The translations under genes were made by a program, and so were the position numbers. Below the pieces are notes generated by a model. It saw only the letters and a program-made list of their open reading frames with translations, had not been told where the DNA came from and ran no database searches. Below, piece by piece: positions 32,206-39,097 of a stretch of DNA of 54,605 nucleotides (position 1 is the stretch's first letter; the number at the start of each line of letters is the position of its first letter). Origin of the DNA: a virus; the IMG/VR virus record IMGVR_UViG_3300036770_004582, positions 1 through 54,605 of that record; one strand, given 5' to 3'.

Positions 32206-33189
32206 ATGGCACACGAACTAGCATTCAAAGCAAACGGTGAAGCAGCAATGGCCTACACCGGGCAGTTGCCTTGGCATGGACTTGGACAGGCACTCGACGC
32301 GGACGCACCGCTTGAGACCTGGATCGAGGGAGCGGGCTTTAATTGGGATGTGAAACGCGCCCCGGTCTTTTTTGAGCAGCGCGACGAGGAGGACCACCCG
32401 GTCGCTACCCGTCGAGTGCCGAACCGGTGGGCGCTGTACCGGTCGGACAACGGTTGCCCGCTTTCGGTGATGAGCAGCAATTACAACATCACGCAGCCCC
32501 GGCAGGTGATGGAGTTCTTCCGCGAGTTGATCGAAATCGGTGGGTTCCGGATGGAGACCGCCGGGCAGCTGCGTGGTGGTGCCACCTATTGGGCGTTGGC
32601 CAAGGCGGACGACTCATTCGATGTCGGCGGCGGTGACCGCGTGCTGCCCTACGTGCTGCTGGCGTCATCGTGCGACGGCTCGCTTTCGAACCTCGCCCAA
32701 TTCACCACCGTGCGGGTGGTGTGCAACAATACGCTGACCATGGCCACCGGCAACGCCGAGGGGCAGGTGCGAATCCCGCATTCCACCCAGTTCAACCCCG
32801 AGCGGATCAAAACGCAACTCGGGCTGATCGGCGGTTCGTGGGATGCATTCAAGAAGGACGCCGTGGAGTTGTCCAAGCGTCACGTATCGAAAGAGGAGGC
32901 CACGCGGTTCTTCCTCGACGTGCTCTACCCGAACGAGGACACGATCGACTTGGAGGCCCACCGCCCAATGTTGAAGCTCGTGACCGAAATTTACTTGAAC
33001 GGCGTGGGCCAAAGCACCAAAACGGCCACCGGCACCGCTTGGGGACTGGTGAATGCCTTCACCCGGGTGGTGGACCACGAGCGCAAGGCGGCGTCGAACG
33101 ACTCGCGGTTGCAATCCGCGTGGTTCGGGTCGGGTGCACGGTTAAAAGACCGCGCATTGACGAAAGCGCTGGAGCTGCTGGCCGCATAA
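32206..33189 (+). CDS. DUF932 family phage/plasmid-like protein
   Basis: The 327-residue protein has the DUF932 (TIGR03299) signature: AYTGQLPWHGLGQAL near the N-terminus, LSVMSSNYNITQPRQVMEFF, FTTVRVVCNNTLTMAT in the middle, and the C-terminal helix set with GTAWGLVNAFTRVVDHER. Members are common on phages and plasmids, and their role is unknown; some are thought to assist replication or recombination. It stands alone behind P6, and a folded RNA element follows it. Confidence 0.88.
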   Translation: MAHELAFKANGEAAMAYTGQLPWHGLGQALDADAPLETWIEGAGFNWDVKRAPVFFEQRDEEDHPVATRRVPNRWALYRSDNGCPLSVMSSNYNITQPRQVMEFFRELIEIGGFRMETAGQLRGGATYWALAKADDSFDVGGGDRVLPYVLLASSCDGSLSNLAQFTTVRVVCNNTLTMATGNAEGQVRIPHSTQFNPERIKTQLGLIGGSWDAFKKDAVELSKRHVSKEEATRFFLDVLYPNEDTIDLEAHRPMLKLVTEIYLNGVGQSTKTATGTAWGLVNAFTRVVDHERKAASNDSRLQSAWFGSGARLKDRALTKALELLAA

Positions 33190-33201
33190 ACGCTTTCCCC
33201 G

Positions 33202-33293
33202 GTGTCGTGGGCGAGGTCCGGAGGCCGGACGGTCACATCCTCTCCCCCGAGTCCTTTTCCCGGACTCGCTATCCGCCCGCGACACGCCTTTTT
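33202..33293 (+). ncRNA. Folded RNA element: closed three-way junction plus T-run
   Basis: Bases 33202-33213 (GTGTCGTGGGCG) pair with 33274-33285 (CGCCCGCGACAC), 12 pairs with one G-U. Inside are two perfect hairpins: GTCCGG-AGG-CCGGAC (33216-33230) and CGAGTCC-loop-GGACTCG (33248-33268). GCC and TTTTT follow the closing stem. It is not a tRNA (no T-arm or CCA). It may be the DUF932 terminator in an elaborate form, or a small stable RNA. Confidence 0.6.
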
Positions 33294-33303
33294 AAAAGGG
33301 TAC

Positions 33304-33333
33304 TTGACAAAATGGTAGCACCCGTGTTATAAT
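33304..33333 (+). promoter_or_regulatory. Early promoter (P7)
   Basis: TTGACA, an 18-bp spacer with GCACCCGTG, and extended -10 TGTTATAAT. The leader AGAGGTTCGTTAATC...AATAGAGGACA precedes the ATG at 33369. Confidence 0.85.
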
Positions 33334-33368
33334 AGAGGTTCGTTAATCACAAAATAGAGGACAAAGCA

Positions 33369-33683
33369 ATGAGAGATATGCACATCACCCAGCACATGAC
33401 GATCCACGTTCGACGTGAGCGATTCGAGGGGGACAGTATATACACACTTCACCCGTACGGCGCCGGACTGCGAGACTCGGAGAACGTACAGCCAAATATC
33501 GTTTTTCGCCTCCGTCGCGAGGGACGCCGTGCGTGGTCCCTGTACAGCACGACGGCGGACACGAACCATATGGATCGTGTTGAGCTAATGCGCGACGAGA
33601 CCGCCACCGCTATCATCGAGGCGGTGAAGAGCTACGACTGCGCGGGTATTTTGTCCCTTCACCACCAAGAGGAGCGCGTATAA
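33369..33683 (+). CDS. Hypothetical early protein, 104 aa
   Basis: A basic alpha/beta protein (ITQHMTIHVRRERFEGDSIY, IVFRLRREGRRAWSLYSTTA) ending in a short helix. It is the first gene behind P7. Its stop shares a base with the next start. Not recognised. Confidence 0.65.
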   Translation: MRDMHITQHMTIHVRRERFEGDSIYTLHPYGAGLRDSENVQPNIVFRLRREGRRAWSLYSTTADTNHMDRVELMRDETATAIIEAVKSYDCAGILSLHHQEERV

Positions 33684-34090
33684 TGGGACAGATTCACCGA
33701 TACCAAGCCATGCAACGGATCGTGCAGGCGGCAGAGGTTTGGAACCGCAACGCGTACGTGGAGGACGTGATCGAAACCATGCTCGGCGAGGAGATCCTGC
33801 CGCTGTTGCTGCGGTACCAAGAGGTCTTCCCCGAGGAAAACATCGGCATTTGGGGCGGGACGCACGACGCTTTCGTGCAGCACCACCCGAGGGCCTGGAA
33901 CGAAATCCTTCGAACGGTCGCCTCCGAGTACGTGATCGATGGCTACTACACCGACCGTAAGGACCTCGTGGACGTGCTGGTGGGCAAGCAACCCCGCATC
34001 TGCGATTGGGATCCCGAAGAGGTGGTGCGCCACTGGTTGAATAATTACTCGGACGCCGAGATCGACTTTACGACAGAGGAGACAAAATAA
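33683..34090 (+). CDS. Hypothetical early protein, 135 aa
   Basis: An acidic helical protein (AAEVWNRNAYVEDVIETMLG; VASEYVIDGYYTDRKDLVDV; CDWDPEEVVRHWLNNYSDAE). It starts on the previous stop (TAATG) after GAGGAG. Acidic helical proteins of this size in phage early regions often inhibit host enzymes or mimic DNA, but no family match supports that here. Confidence 0.65.
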   Translation: MGQIHRYQAMQRIVQAAEVWNRNAYVEDVIETMLGEEILPLLLRYQEVFPEENIGIWGGTHDAFVQHHPRAWNEILRTVASEYVIDGYYTDRKDLVDVLVGKQPRICDWDPEEVVRHWLNNYSDAEIDFTTEETK

Positions 34091-34263
34091 TGGCGACGAT
34101 TTGGCTCCTCGGGCAGAACACCCGTACTCCACACCCTCGGACCTTCAAGACGAAGGCGGCGGCGATCGCCTTCGCCCGCACCGTTTATCCCGGGCAAGTA
34201 TATTTTGTATGGAAGCAAAAGAGGGGGGTACTTGACAAGTGTATCCCACCTGTGGTACAATAG
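34090..34263 (+). CDS. Small basic hypothetical protein, 57 aa
   Basis: The start overlaps the previous stop (TAATG) and has AGAGGAGAC about 7 bases upstream. The 57 residues are basic (ATIWLLGQNTRTPHPRTFKT; KAAAIAFARTVYPGQVYFVW). The last 11 codons overlap promoter P8, so the C-terminus is encoded by promoter sequence. This is odd and suggests that the promoter cassette was inserted or that the tail is dispensable. Confidence 0.55.
   Translation: MATIWLLGQNTRTPHPRTFKTKAAAIAFARTVYPGQVYFVWKQKRGVLDKCIPPVVQ
34232..34261 (+). promoter_or_regulatory. Early promoter (P8)
   Basis: TTGACA, an 18-bp spacer with CCCACCTGTG, and TACAAT at 34256-34261. The leader AGAGGTTCGG...CGATAGAGGACA precedes the ATG at 34309. 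It overlaps the end of the upstream gene. Confidence 0.8.
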
Positions 34264-34308
34264 AGGTTCGGTAGTTTTCCATTCACAACACGATAGAGGA
34301 CATTAAAG

Positions 34309-34857
34309 ATGAACACTGAATACGTAAAGCTTACACTCACCGGCACCACCCACAAAATCGCTGAGCGTCGTGGCGCTTGGGTCCGCGTTTTCATGGGCGA
34401 CGGCACGATCAAATCCTTCCGTGGCGCGCAGTTCACCTACGTGGACGCACCCGATACGGCCGTGACCGCAGAGGAGGCCTTCGGTGCCGCCAACGCACGC
34501 CGCCCGGCACCAGTGCCCGCATCAGCGGCGTCAGCCCCAAAGAAGACCGGCGAGACGGCTCCACGGGCACCCCGTGCACGCAAGCCACTCTCGGAGCGCA
34601 AGAACGGCAAGGTCGACGCGCTTTACCTGCAGTTCTACAAGCAGTACCGCCGCCAGGATGGCGTGCTGTCGGTCGACAACGGCGACGACGTCGCGGCAAA
34701 GCTGCGCGGCATGGACCTCACCCGCGTTTACGCCTACGCCGCCGGCGTGCTGAACGAGTCGGTCGAGGGCTTGAAGGCCCGGTACGAGCACCTGAACCCC
34801 GGTATGCAGCGCATGAACCTCGGCAACCGGGTGCGCGCCTTCTTGAAAGGGCAGTAA
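34309..34857 (+). CDS. Basic early protein with flexible linker, 182 aa
   Basis: Residues 1-45 form a small beta domain (YVKLTLTGTTHKIAERRGAW). A 60-residue Ala/Pro/Lys/Arg linker follows (about 62-100, APKKTGETAPRAPRARKPLS). The C-terminal helical domain (about 103-182) includes KVDALYLQFYKQYRRQDGVL and MNLGNRVRAFLKG. The charge suggests nucleic-acid or nucleoid binding. It is a single-gene unit behind P8. Not recognised. Confidence 0.65.
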   Translation: MNTEYVKLTLTGTTHKIAERRGAWVRVFMGDGTIKSFRGAQFTYVDAPDTAVTAEEAFGAANARRPAPVPASAASAPKKTGETAPRAPRARKPLSERKNGKVDALYLQFYKQYRRQDGVLSVDNGDDVAAKLRGMDLTRVYAYAAGVLNESVEGLKARYEHLNPGMQRMNLGNRVRAFLKGQ

Positions 34858-34878
34858 CACACAGGCCGGGTGGGGTAC

Positions 34879-34907
34879 TTGACAAAATGCCCCACCTGTG
34901 CTATAAT
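34879..34907 (+). promoter_or_regulatory. Early promoter (P9)
   Basis: TTGACA, a 17-bp spacer with CCCACCTGTG, and extended -10 TGCTATAAT. The leader ends CGATAGAGGACACC before the ATG at 34944. Confidence 0.85.
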
Positions 34908-34943
34908 TGTATTTCGATCAACCGATAGAGGACACCACACAAA

Positions 34944-35291
34944 ATGCACTACATGAACGACACCCTAACACCTAGTGACATCGAAATCACCCGTGTGATG
35001 CGGTTGGATCTGACCGCCGACCAATGGGGTCTGTTCTTCGACGAGGACGTGCCGGCCACGCAGTCGGGTGGTCCGGGACGAAACGAAATCGCCCGAATCC
35101 TGAATCTCGAAGTCGCGCAGGCGTTCAACTACCACGAGCAGGAACCGGCGCTTGCGCTGCAGTTCGCGCACCTAGTGCTCGAGCGATTCCAGGTCTACGG
35201 CGCGGCAGACACCGAAGGCTACATGACCGTGGATGCGATCGCCGGGGTGTTCTTCGGCGAGGACGCCGTGCTTCACTACAAAGGACGATAA
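34944..35291 (+). CDS. Acidic hypothetical early protein, 115 aa
   Basis: An acidic mixed protein (MRLDLTADQWGLFFDEDVPA; FNYHEQEPALALQFAHLVLE; AIAGVFFGEDAVLHYKG). It is the first gene behind P9. Not recognised. Confidence 0.65.
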   Translation: MHYMNDTLTPSDIEITRVMRLDLTADQWGLFFDEDVPATQSGGPGRNEIARILNLEVAQAFNYHEQEPALALQFAHLVLERFQVYGAADTEGYMTVDAIAGVFFGEDAVLHYKGR

Positions 35292-35293
35292 TC

Positions 35294-35536
35294 GTGGACA
35301 CACCAAATAGGCTTGAATACGAAATGCCCACCCTGTACGACGAGGCCCGGGATCGGGCCGCGAAGGGCCTTGCGCAGGCATGGCACGACCAATGGTGCCG
35401 GTACCAGTCCGGGACGCTCTCGGAGGCCATGTACGGCGTGGGCAAACGGTACGCACGCAAGGAGCTGCAGCGGCTCGGGCACCACCGGGTGGCGGTGGAC
35501 CGGCTCGGACGGGTGATCGAAAAGGTCCGCGTATAG
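35294..35536 (+). CDS. Hypothetical early protein, 80 aa, GTG start
   Basis: A GTG at 35294 with AGGA (35282-35285) upstream gives 80 residues: YEMPTLYDEARDRAAKGLAQ, WHDQWCRYQSGTLSEAMYGV, RLGHHRVAVDRLGRVIEKVR. It is basic and helical. A longer frame upstream lies inside the previous gene and is rejected. It ends just before P10. Confidence 0.6.
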   Translation: MDTPNRLEYEMPTLYDEARDRAAKGLAQAWHDQWCRYQSGTLSEAMYGVGKRYARKELQRLGHHRVAVDRLGRVIEKVRV

Positions 35537-35540
35537 GTAC

Positions 35541-35569
35541 TTGACAAAATGTTCCACCCGTGTTATAAT
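35541..35569 (+). promoter_or_regulatory. Early promoter (P10)
   Basis: TTGACA, a 17-bp spacer containing GTTCCACCCGTG, and extended -10 TGTTATAAT. The spacer carries the same GTTCCA hexamer as the inverted repeats. The leader AGAGGTTCTTTTAACC...CGATAGAGGACA precedes the ATG at 35606. Confidence 0.85.
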
Positions 35570-35605
35570 AGAGGTTCTTTTAACCAAACGATAGAGGACA
35601 GACAG

Positions 35606-36025
35606 ATGAACAAGCCCAATTACAAAGACTACTACGTGTTTCAGCTCCAGGACAACGCCGACTACCGCGAAAACCACAGCGCGGTCCGTGAGTTCACCAA
35701 CTCGCTCGCTGAGGTGATGTACGACCGATCGATTCACGAGGACGAGCGGCAGGAAAAGCTCGACGCCGCTTTCGCTGATTTCAACCGCCGGATGGGCATG
35801 GCCTTTACGCTGGTTGGTGTAATCAGTGCACAGTCGCTCGACGGCGTGTACGAGATCGGCAACGTCGGACCCGAGTCGCACATCAAGCGCTACCCGGGCC
35901 GCTCAATGGTCTCGGTCTCGGTCGGCGACCTGATCTTGACGCCTGCCAGTCGTATCGCAATGGTGCTTCCCATCGGATTCGCCGAGTTCAACCCGCCCGC
36001 CGAGGGCATGCAGATGGCCGCATAA
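35606..36025 (+). CDS. Hypothetical early protein, 139 aa
   Basis: I chose the ATG at 35606 because it follows the standard leader; an in-frame ATG at 35549 lies in the promoter. The protein is alpha/beta (DYRENHSAVREFTNSLAEVM, KLDAAFADFNRRMGMAFTLV) with a beta C-terminus (VSVSVGDLILTPASRIAMVL). Its stop overlaps the nuclease start. Not recognised. Confidence 0.65.
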   Translation: MNKPNYKDYYVFQLQDNADYRENHSAVREFTNSLAEVMYDRSIHEDERQEKLDAAFADFNRRMGMAFTLVGVISAQSLDGVYEIGNVGPESHIKRYPGRSMVSVSVGDLILTPASRIAMVLPIGFAEFNPPAEGMQMAA

Positions 36026-36465
36026 TGCGACTCCCGGAGCAACGGCTTTGGGACCGCCTCTCGCACCTGATGTCCGGGGTGTGGGTGGCGACTCGCATCG
36101 AAAACCGGGTCGAGAAATCCTCGCCCGACGTCTTTTTCGCCCACCCCGAGATCCACGGGTGGGTGGAGCTTAAAGTCTACAACCCGCCGCTGCGGCTCGA
36201 AACCCCGTGGCGGCTCTCGAACTGGACCGCCGGGCAGCAGGACTGGGCGCGCAGGTACACGGCCGCCGGAGTCCCGGTCTGGGTCGTCGTCCACTTCACC
36301 GGTACCGACCGCATCTACGTGCTCGACGCCCGGGAGGCGCTGGAGGCACAAAATACAGCTTCGCTCTTTCACTTTCGGCGTCGGTACGACTGGTGTTCGG
36401 TGTCGTGGAAACACGGGACCGGGCAGGAGATACTTGACCGGCTGAAGGAGTCGTGGTACACTTGA
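36025..36465 (+). CDS. PD-(D/E)XK nuclease, resolvase/VRR-NUC-like
   Basis: The 146-residue protein has the compact PD-(D/E)XK layout. Glu26 is in RIENRVEK, then SSPDVFFA (Asp35) and GWVELKV (Glu48-x-Lys50). A downstream Gln-rich helix follows (TAGQQDWARRYTAAGVPVWV), as in VRR-NUC and resolvase-like phage enzymes. It is the last gene of the early arm, directly before the second inverted repeat. It could resolve branched replication or recombination intermediates formed at those repeats; that link is inference. Confidence 0.75.
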   Translation: MRLPEQRLWDRLSHLMSGVWVATRIENRVEKSSPDVFFAHPEIHGWVELKVYNPPLRLETPWRLSNWTAGQQDWARRYTAAGVPVWVVVHFTGTDRIYVLDAREALEAQNTASLFHFRRRYDWCSVSWKHGTGQEILDRLKESWYT

Positions 36466-36475
36466 ATCTGTGGTC

Positions 36476-36507
36476 TTGTGGCGCCCGCCGCGAGGAACGC
36501 GCCACAA
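36476..36507 (+). other. Hairpin after the early arm
   Basis: TTGTGGCGC (36476-36484) pairs perfectly with GCGCCACAA (36499-36507). No T-run follows, so it is a terminator only if Rho or another factor helps. Confidence 0.5.
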
Positions 36508-36541
36508 AATGCAGTACGTAGTCGAGCAGCACCCGCAAAGC

Positions 36542-36878
36542 GTTCCACCGTTCCACCTTGATGGAACAGAGATGGAACAGCGAAACCCCCCGTCAAAAAA
36601 GAAGCTTCGGACAGTTGTTCCTTTGTTACATGCGCACGCGGGTATGATCCTGTCGCAAAGCTGCGACAGATATATGGGGGTAATGATGGAACGGTGGAAC
36701 AACGGAACAATTTCCGAAAAAGCCCGTCGGAAGCCGAGCTTCGAGCAGTGGTCTGTTCCATTGCTGTTCCATCATTGTGGAACACAAGAGGCACGCCGGG
36801 GTGCTTCTAGACGCCAAGTATTGTCTCTCTCTTATAACCCCACCTCTCCTACAATCCCCTCACGTACGTGCGCGATTG
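36542..36878 (-). repeat. Inverted repeat copy 2 (R2), GTTCCA-rich non-coding junction
   Basis: This is the reverse-complement counterpart of 16542-16875 (block coordinates given there). It holds GTTCCA at 36542, 36550, 36755 and 36766 and TGGAAC at 36562, 36573, 36687, 36695 and 36778, with several degenerate copies. The remaining 36879-37008 carries ACTATCG/CGATAGT motifs (36891, 36908 and 36956) also seen just after R1, and no gene. Confidence 0.9.
36650..36669 (+). other. Perfect hairpin inside R2
   Basis: CTGTCGCA-AAGC-TGCGACAG, an 8-bp stem with a 4-base loop. The corresponding part of R1 (around 16761-16780) lacks it, so the two repeat copies differ here. Confidence 0.6.
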
Positions 36879-37008
36879 TTATTAACTCGAACTATCGAAT
36901 CTTCCCACCCGATAGTCTCTACTTTTATCGATCCTCCGGTGCGTTTGGTGTTGCAACTATCGCCCCGCCTCTTCTTATAGCTCTCGACTATGACCTCTTG
37001 CCGGCCAG

Positions 37009-37038
37009 TTGACACCTGTTGCTCCGCTGTGGTACCAT
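37009..37038 (+). promoter_or_regulatory. Late promoter before terminase (P11)
   Basis: TTGACA (37009-37014), an 18-bp spacer and TACCAT (37033-37038), with GTGG before the -10 as in P8. The expected start of transcription, 7 bases after the -10, is the A of the ATG at 37045, so the message may have no leader. Confidence 0.65.
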
Positions 37039-37044
37039 CCGTGC

Positions 37045-37725
37045 ATGGTTACTGGACACTTTAACGATGGTTACATTTCCATCGAGGAACTCGGACCCGA
37101 GACCGTCGCCGAATACGAGCGGCGCGCCGGGTGCTCACTGCAAGTGCTACTGGACGAAATTCGCCGGACTCGTGCGAGGATCCCTGAAAGCTCCTCGTGC
37201 TTGGACGCTTCCTCGCTGACGTGCAACCAGCCGTCGGCGGTAGCAAAAGGTCGACTCAAGCAGTACGAGGAGACAAAGGCCTGGAAGATGCTGGTCTTTT
37301 TGGCCGAGTTTCGCGATGGACAGGACGAGCGGTTCTCGATGCGGTACGCTTACCAAAAGGCCAACGTGGCTCGGACTACGATGCAGACTTGGAGACACGA
37401 CCACCCGCTGTTCGACGCGATGGTGAACTCGGTGTCGGACGAAATGGTCGACGTGATGCGTGCCGAGGCCTTTCGTCGTTCGGTGGTGGGCATTGATGAG
37501 CCGATTTTCTATCAGGGCAACGACACCGGGCATCGGATCAAAAAATACTCGGACTCGCTGCTGCAGTTCACGCTTATGGGGTACGACTCGCGGTTCCGTG
37601 CCAAAGACGTCAATATGAATGTGTCGGGATCACTGGACACGAACGTAAACATTGAGGGATTGCGTGATCAACTTGCCCGTCGGCTCAACGCGAAATCAAA
37701 GACGCAAGAATCGGCTGACTCCTGA
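37045..37725 (+). CDS. terS: Terminase small subunit
   Basis: The ATG at 37045 gives 226 residues; a TTG at 37009 is the promoter -35 and is rejected. Residues about 70-120 form a helix-turn-helix-like DNA-binding part (MRYAYQKANVARTTMQTWRH). The C-terminal portion has the signature of phage small terminases: AEAFRRSVVGIDEPIFYQGN, then IKKYSDSLLQFTLMGYDSRF. It recognises phage DNA for packaging and overlaps the large subunit. No ribosome binding site precedes the start. Confidence 0.85.
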   Translation: MVTGHFNDGYISIEELGPETVAEYERRAGCSLQVLLDEIRRTRARIPESSSCLDASSLTCNQPSAVAKGRLKQYEETKAWKMLVFLAEFRDGQDERFSMRYAYQKANVARTTMQTWRHDHPLFDAMVNSVSDEMVDVMRAEAFRRSVVGIDEPIFYQGNDTGHRIKKYSDSLLQFTLMGYDSRFRAKDVNMNVSGSLDTNVNIEGLRDQLARRLNAKSKTQESADS

Positions 37726-39097
37726 GTCCGAGCACTGGGACCAGTTCGTCGCCGACCTCTCGGGTCCCGAGGTCGTGGAGCTTTACTACGATTGGCCAAC
37801 GTGGGCACGCCCGAACCAGACGATCCCGGAGGAGGACTGGTGGGTCACGTGGCTCATCCTCGCCGGCCGTGGGTGGGGCAAGACCCGCTGCGGTGCCGAG
37901 TTCGTCCGCTACCACGTCGAGAACAAGCTGGCCGGCCGCATCGCGCTGATCGCCGAGGACGCAGGCGACGCCCGGGACGTGATGGTCGAGGGTGAGTCGG
38001 GGATCTTGGCGATCTCGCACCCAAAATGCAAGCCGACGTTCGTACCATCGAAACGCCGCTTGGAGTGGCCCAACGGTGCGATTGCCACCATCTACTCGGA
38101 CAATGACCCCGAGACGCTGCGAGGCCCGCAGCACGACCTTTTTTGGTGTGATGAGTTGGCCAAGTTCCGCAACCCCGAGGAGATGTGGTCGAACCTGATG
38201 TTCGGACTGCGCCTCGGTGTGCACCCACGCGGTGTGGTCACCACCACGCCCAAGCCCATTCCCATCGTGCGTCGGCTGATGGAGGACGAGCGCACGTACA
38301 TGACGACCGGCACGACGCACGAAAATTTCGTGAATCTCGCACCTTCCTTTCGCGACGAAATTATCGCGCAGTACGAGGGCACCCGAATCGGACGCCAGGA
38401 GCTGTACGCCGAGGTGATTGACCCCGAGGACTACGGCATCATCAAACGCGACTGGTTCCGGCTGTGGCCCGCCGAGCGCGAATTCCCCGAGTTCGTGTAC
38501 GTGCTGCAGTCCTACGACTGCGCCTACACGGAAAAGACGATCAACGACCCGACCGCCTGCTCGGTCTGGGGCATCTTCCGACCGGACGACGACTCGCCCT
38601 TTTGTGCCATGTTGCTCGACTGCTGGGAGGATTTCCTGGCTTACCCCGATCTTCGCCCCAAAATCATCGACGAGTACCAGTCGATCTACGGCGAGCCGGG
38701 CAAAAAGGTCGACATGGTGCTGGTCGAGGACAAGGCCGCAGGCATCTCGATCATCCAAGACCTGCAGCGCGCAGGCATCCCGTGCCGCGCCTACAACCCG
38801 GGCCGAGCGGACAAGGTCCAGCGGCTGCACCTCGTGGCCAACATCATCGCCCGAGGCCGCGTCTACATTCCCGAGTCCACCGTGCACCCGGGGCAGCCAC
38901 GCGATTGGGCGGATCTGCTGGTCTCGCAGGTCTGCTCCTTCCCTGAGTCGCAGCGCGACGACCTGACCGACACGACCTCGCAGGCGCTGCGGCTGTTGCG
39001 CGACCTGACTTTCCTTTCCATTGACCCCGCGCCCGTCGAGGACGAGTACTACGACGAGGACGAGCAACGCACGAAGGTGAACCCTTATGCAGTATGA
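37664..39097 (+). CDS. terL: Terminase large subunit (ATPase/nuclease)
   Basis: The start is uncertain: GTG at 37664 has GAGGGA just upstream, while TTG at 37652 has none. The product is about 477 residues. The ATPase domain shows Walker A LAGRGWGKTRCG, Walker B DLFWCDELAK, and coupling motif GVVTTTPKP. The RNase H-like nuclease shows LQSYDCAYTE, then VEDKAAGISIIQDLQ and a C-terminal DLTDTTSQAL. It moves DNA into the prohead and cuts concatemers. It overlaps the small subunit by about 60 bases and the next gene by 11. Confidence 0.92.
   Translation: MINLPVGSTRNQRRKNRLTPESEHWDQFVADLSGPEVVELYYDWPTWARPNQTIPEEDWWVTWLILAGRGWGKTRCGAEFVRYHVENKLAGRIALIAEDAGDARDVMVEGESGILAISHPKCKPTFVPSKRRLEWPNGAIATIYSDNDPETLRGPQHDLFWCDELAKFRNPEEMWSNLMFGLRLGVHPRGVVTTTPKPIPIVRRLMEDERTYMTTGTTHENFVNLAPSFRDEIIAQYEGTRIGRQELYAEVIDPEDYGIIKRDWFRLWPAEREFPEFVYVLQSYDCAYTEKTINDPTACSVWGIFRPDDDSPFCAMLLDCWEDFLAYPDLRPKIIDEYQSIYGEPGKKVDMVLVEDKAAGISIIQDLQRAGIPCRAYNPGRADKVQRLHLVANIIARGRVYIPESTVHPGQPRDWADLLVSQVCSFPESQRDDLTDTTSQALRLLRDLTFLSIDPAPVEDEYYDEDEQRTKVNPYAV

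Noticed and set aside
33202-33293. tRNA gene
   Set aside because: The cloverleaf-like fold has a 12-pair closing stem, no T-loop sequence, no anticodon-like arm of the right size and no CCA end.
35549-35605. Upstream ATG for the 35606 gene
   Set aside because: It falls inside promoter P10; the ATG at 35606 follows the standard ATAGAGGACA leader.
36470-37012. Plus-strand open frame of 180 codons spanning R2
   Set aside because: It runs through the iterons, hairpins and into the terminase promoter, has no ribosome site, and has low-complexity repeat-driven composition.
37009-37044. Upstream TTG start for the small terminase
   Set aside because: The TTG is the first codon-like triplet of the TTGACA -35 box and would lie upstream of the transcript start.
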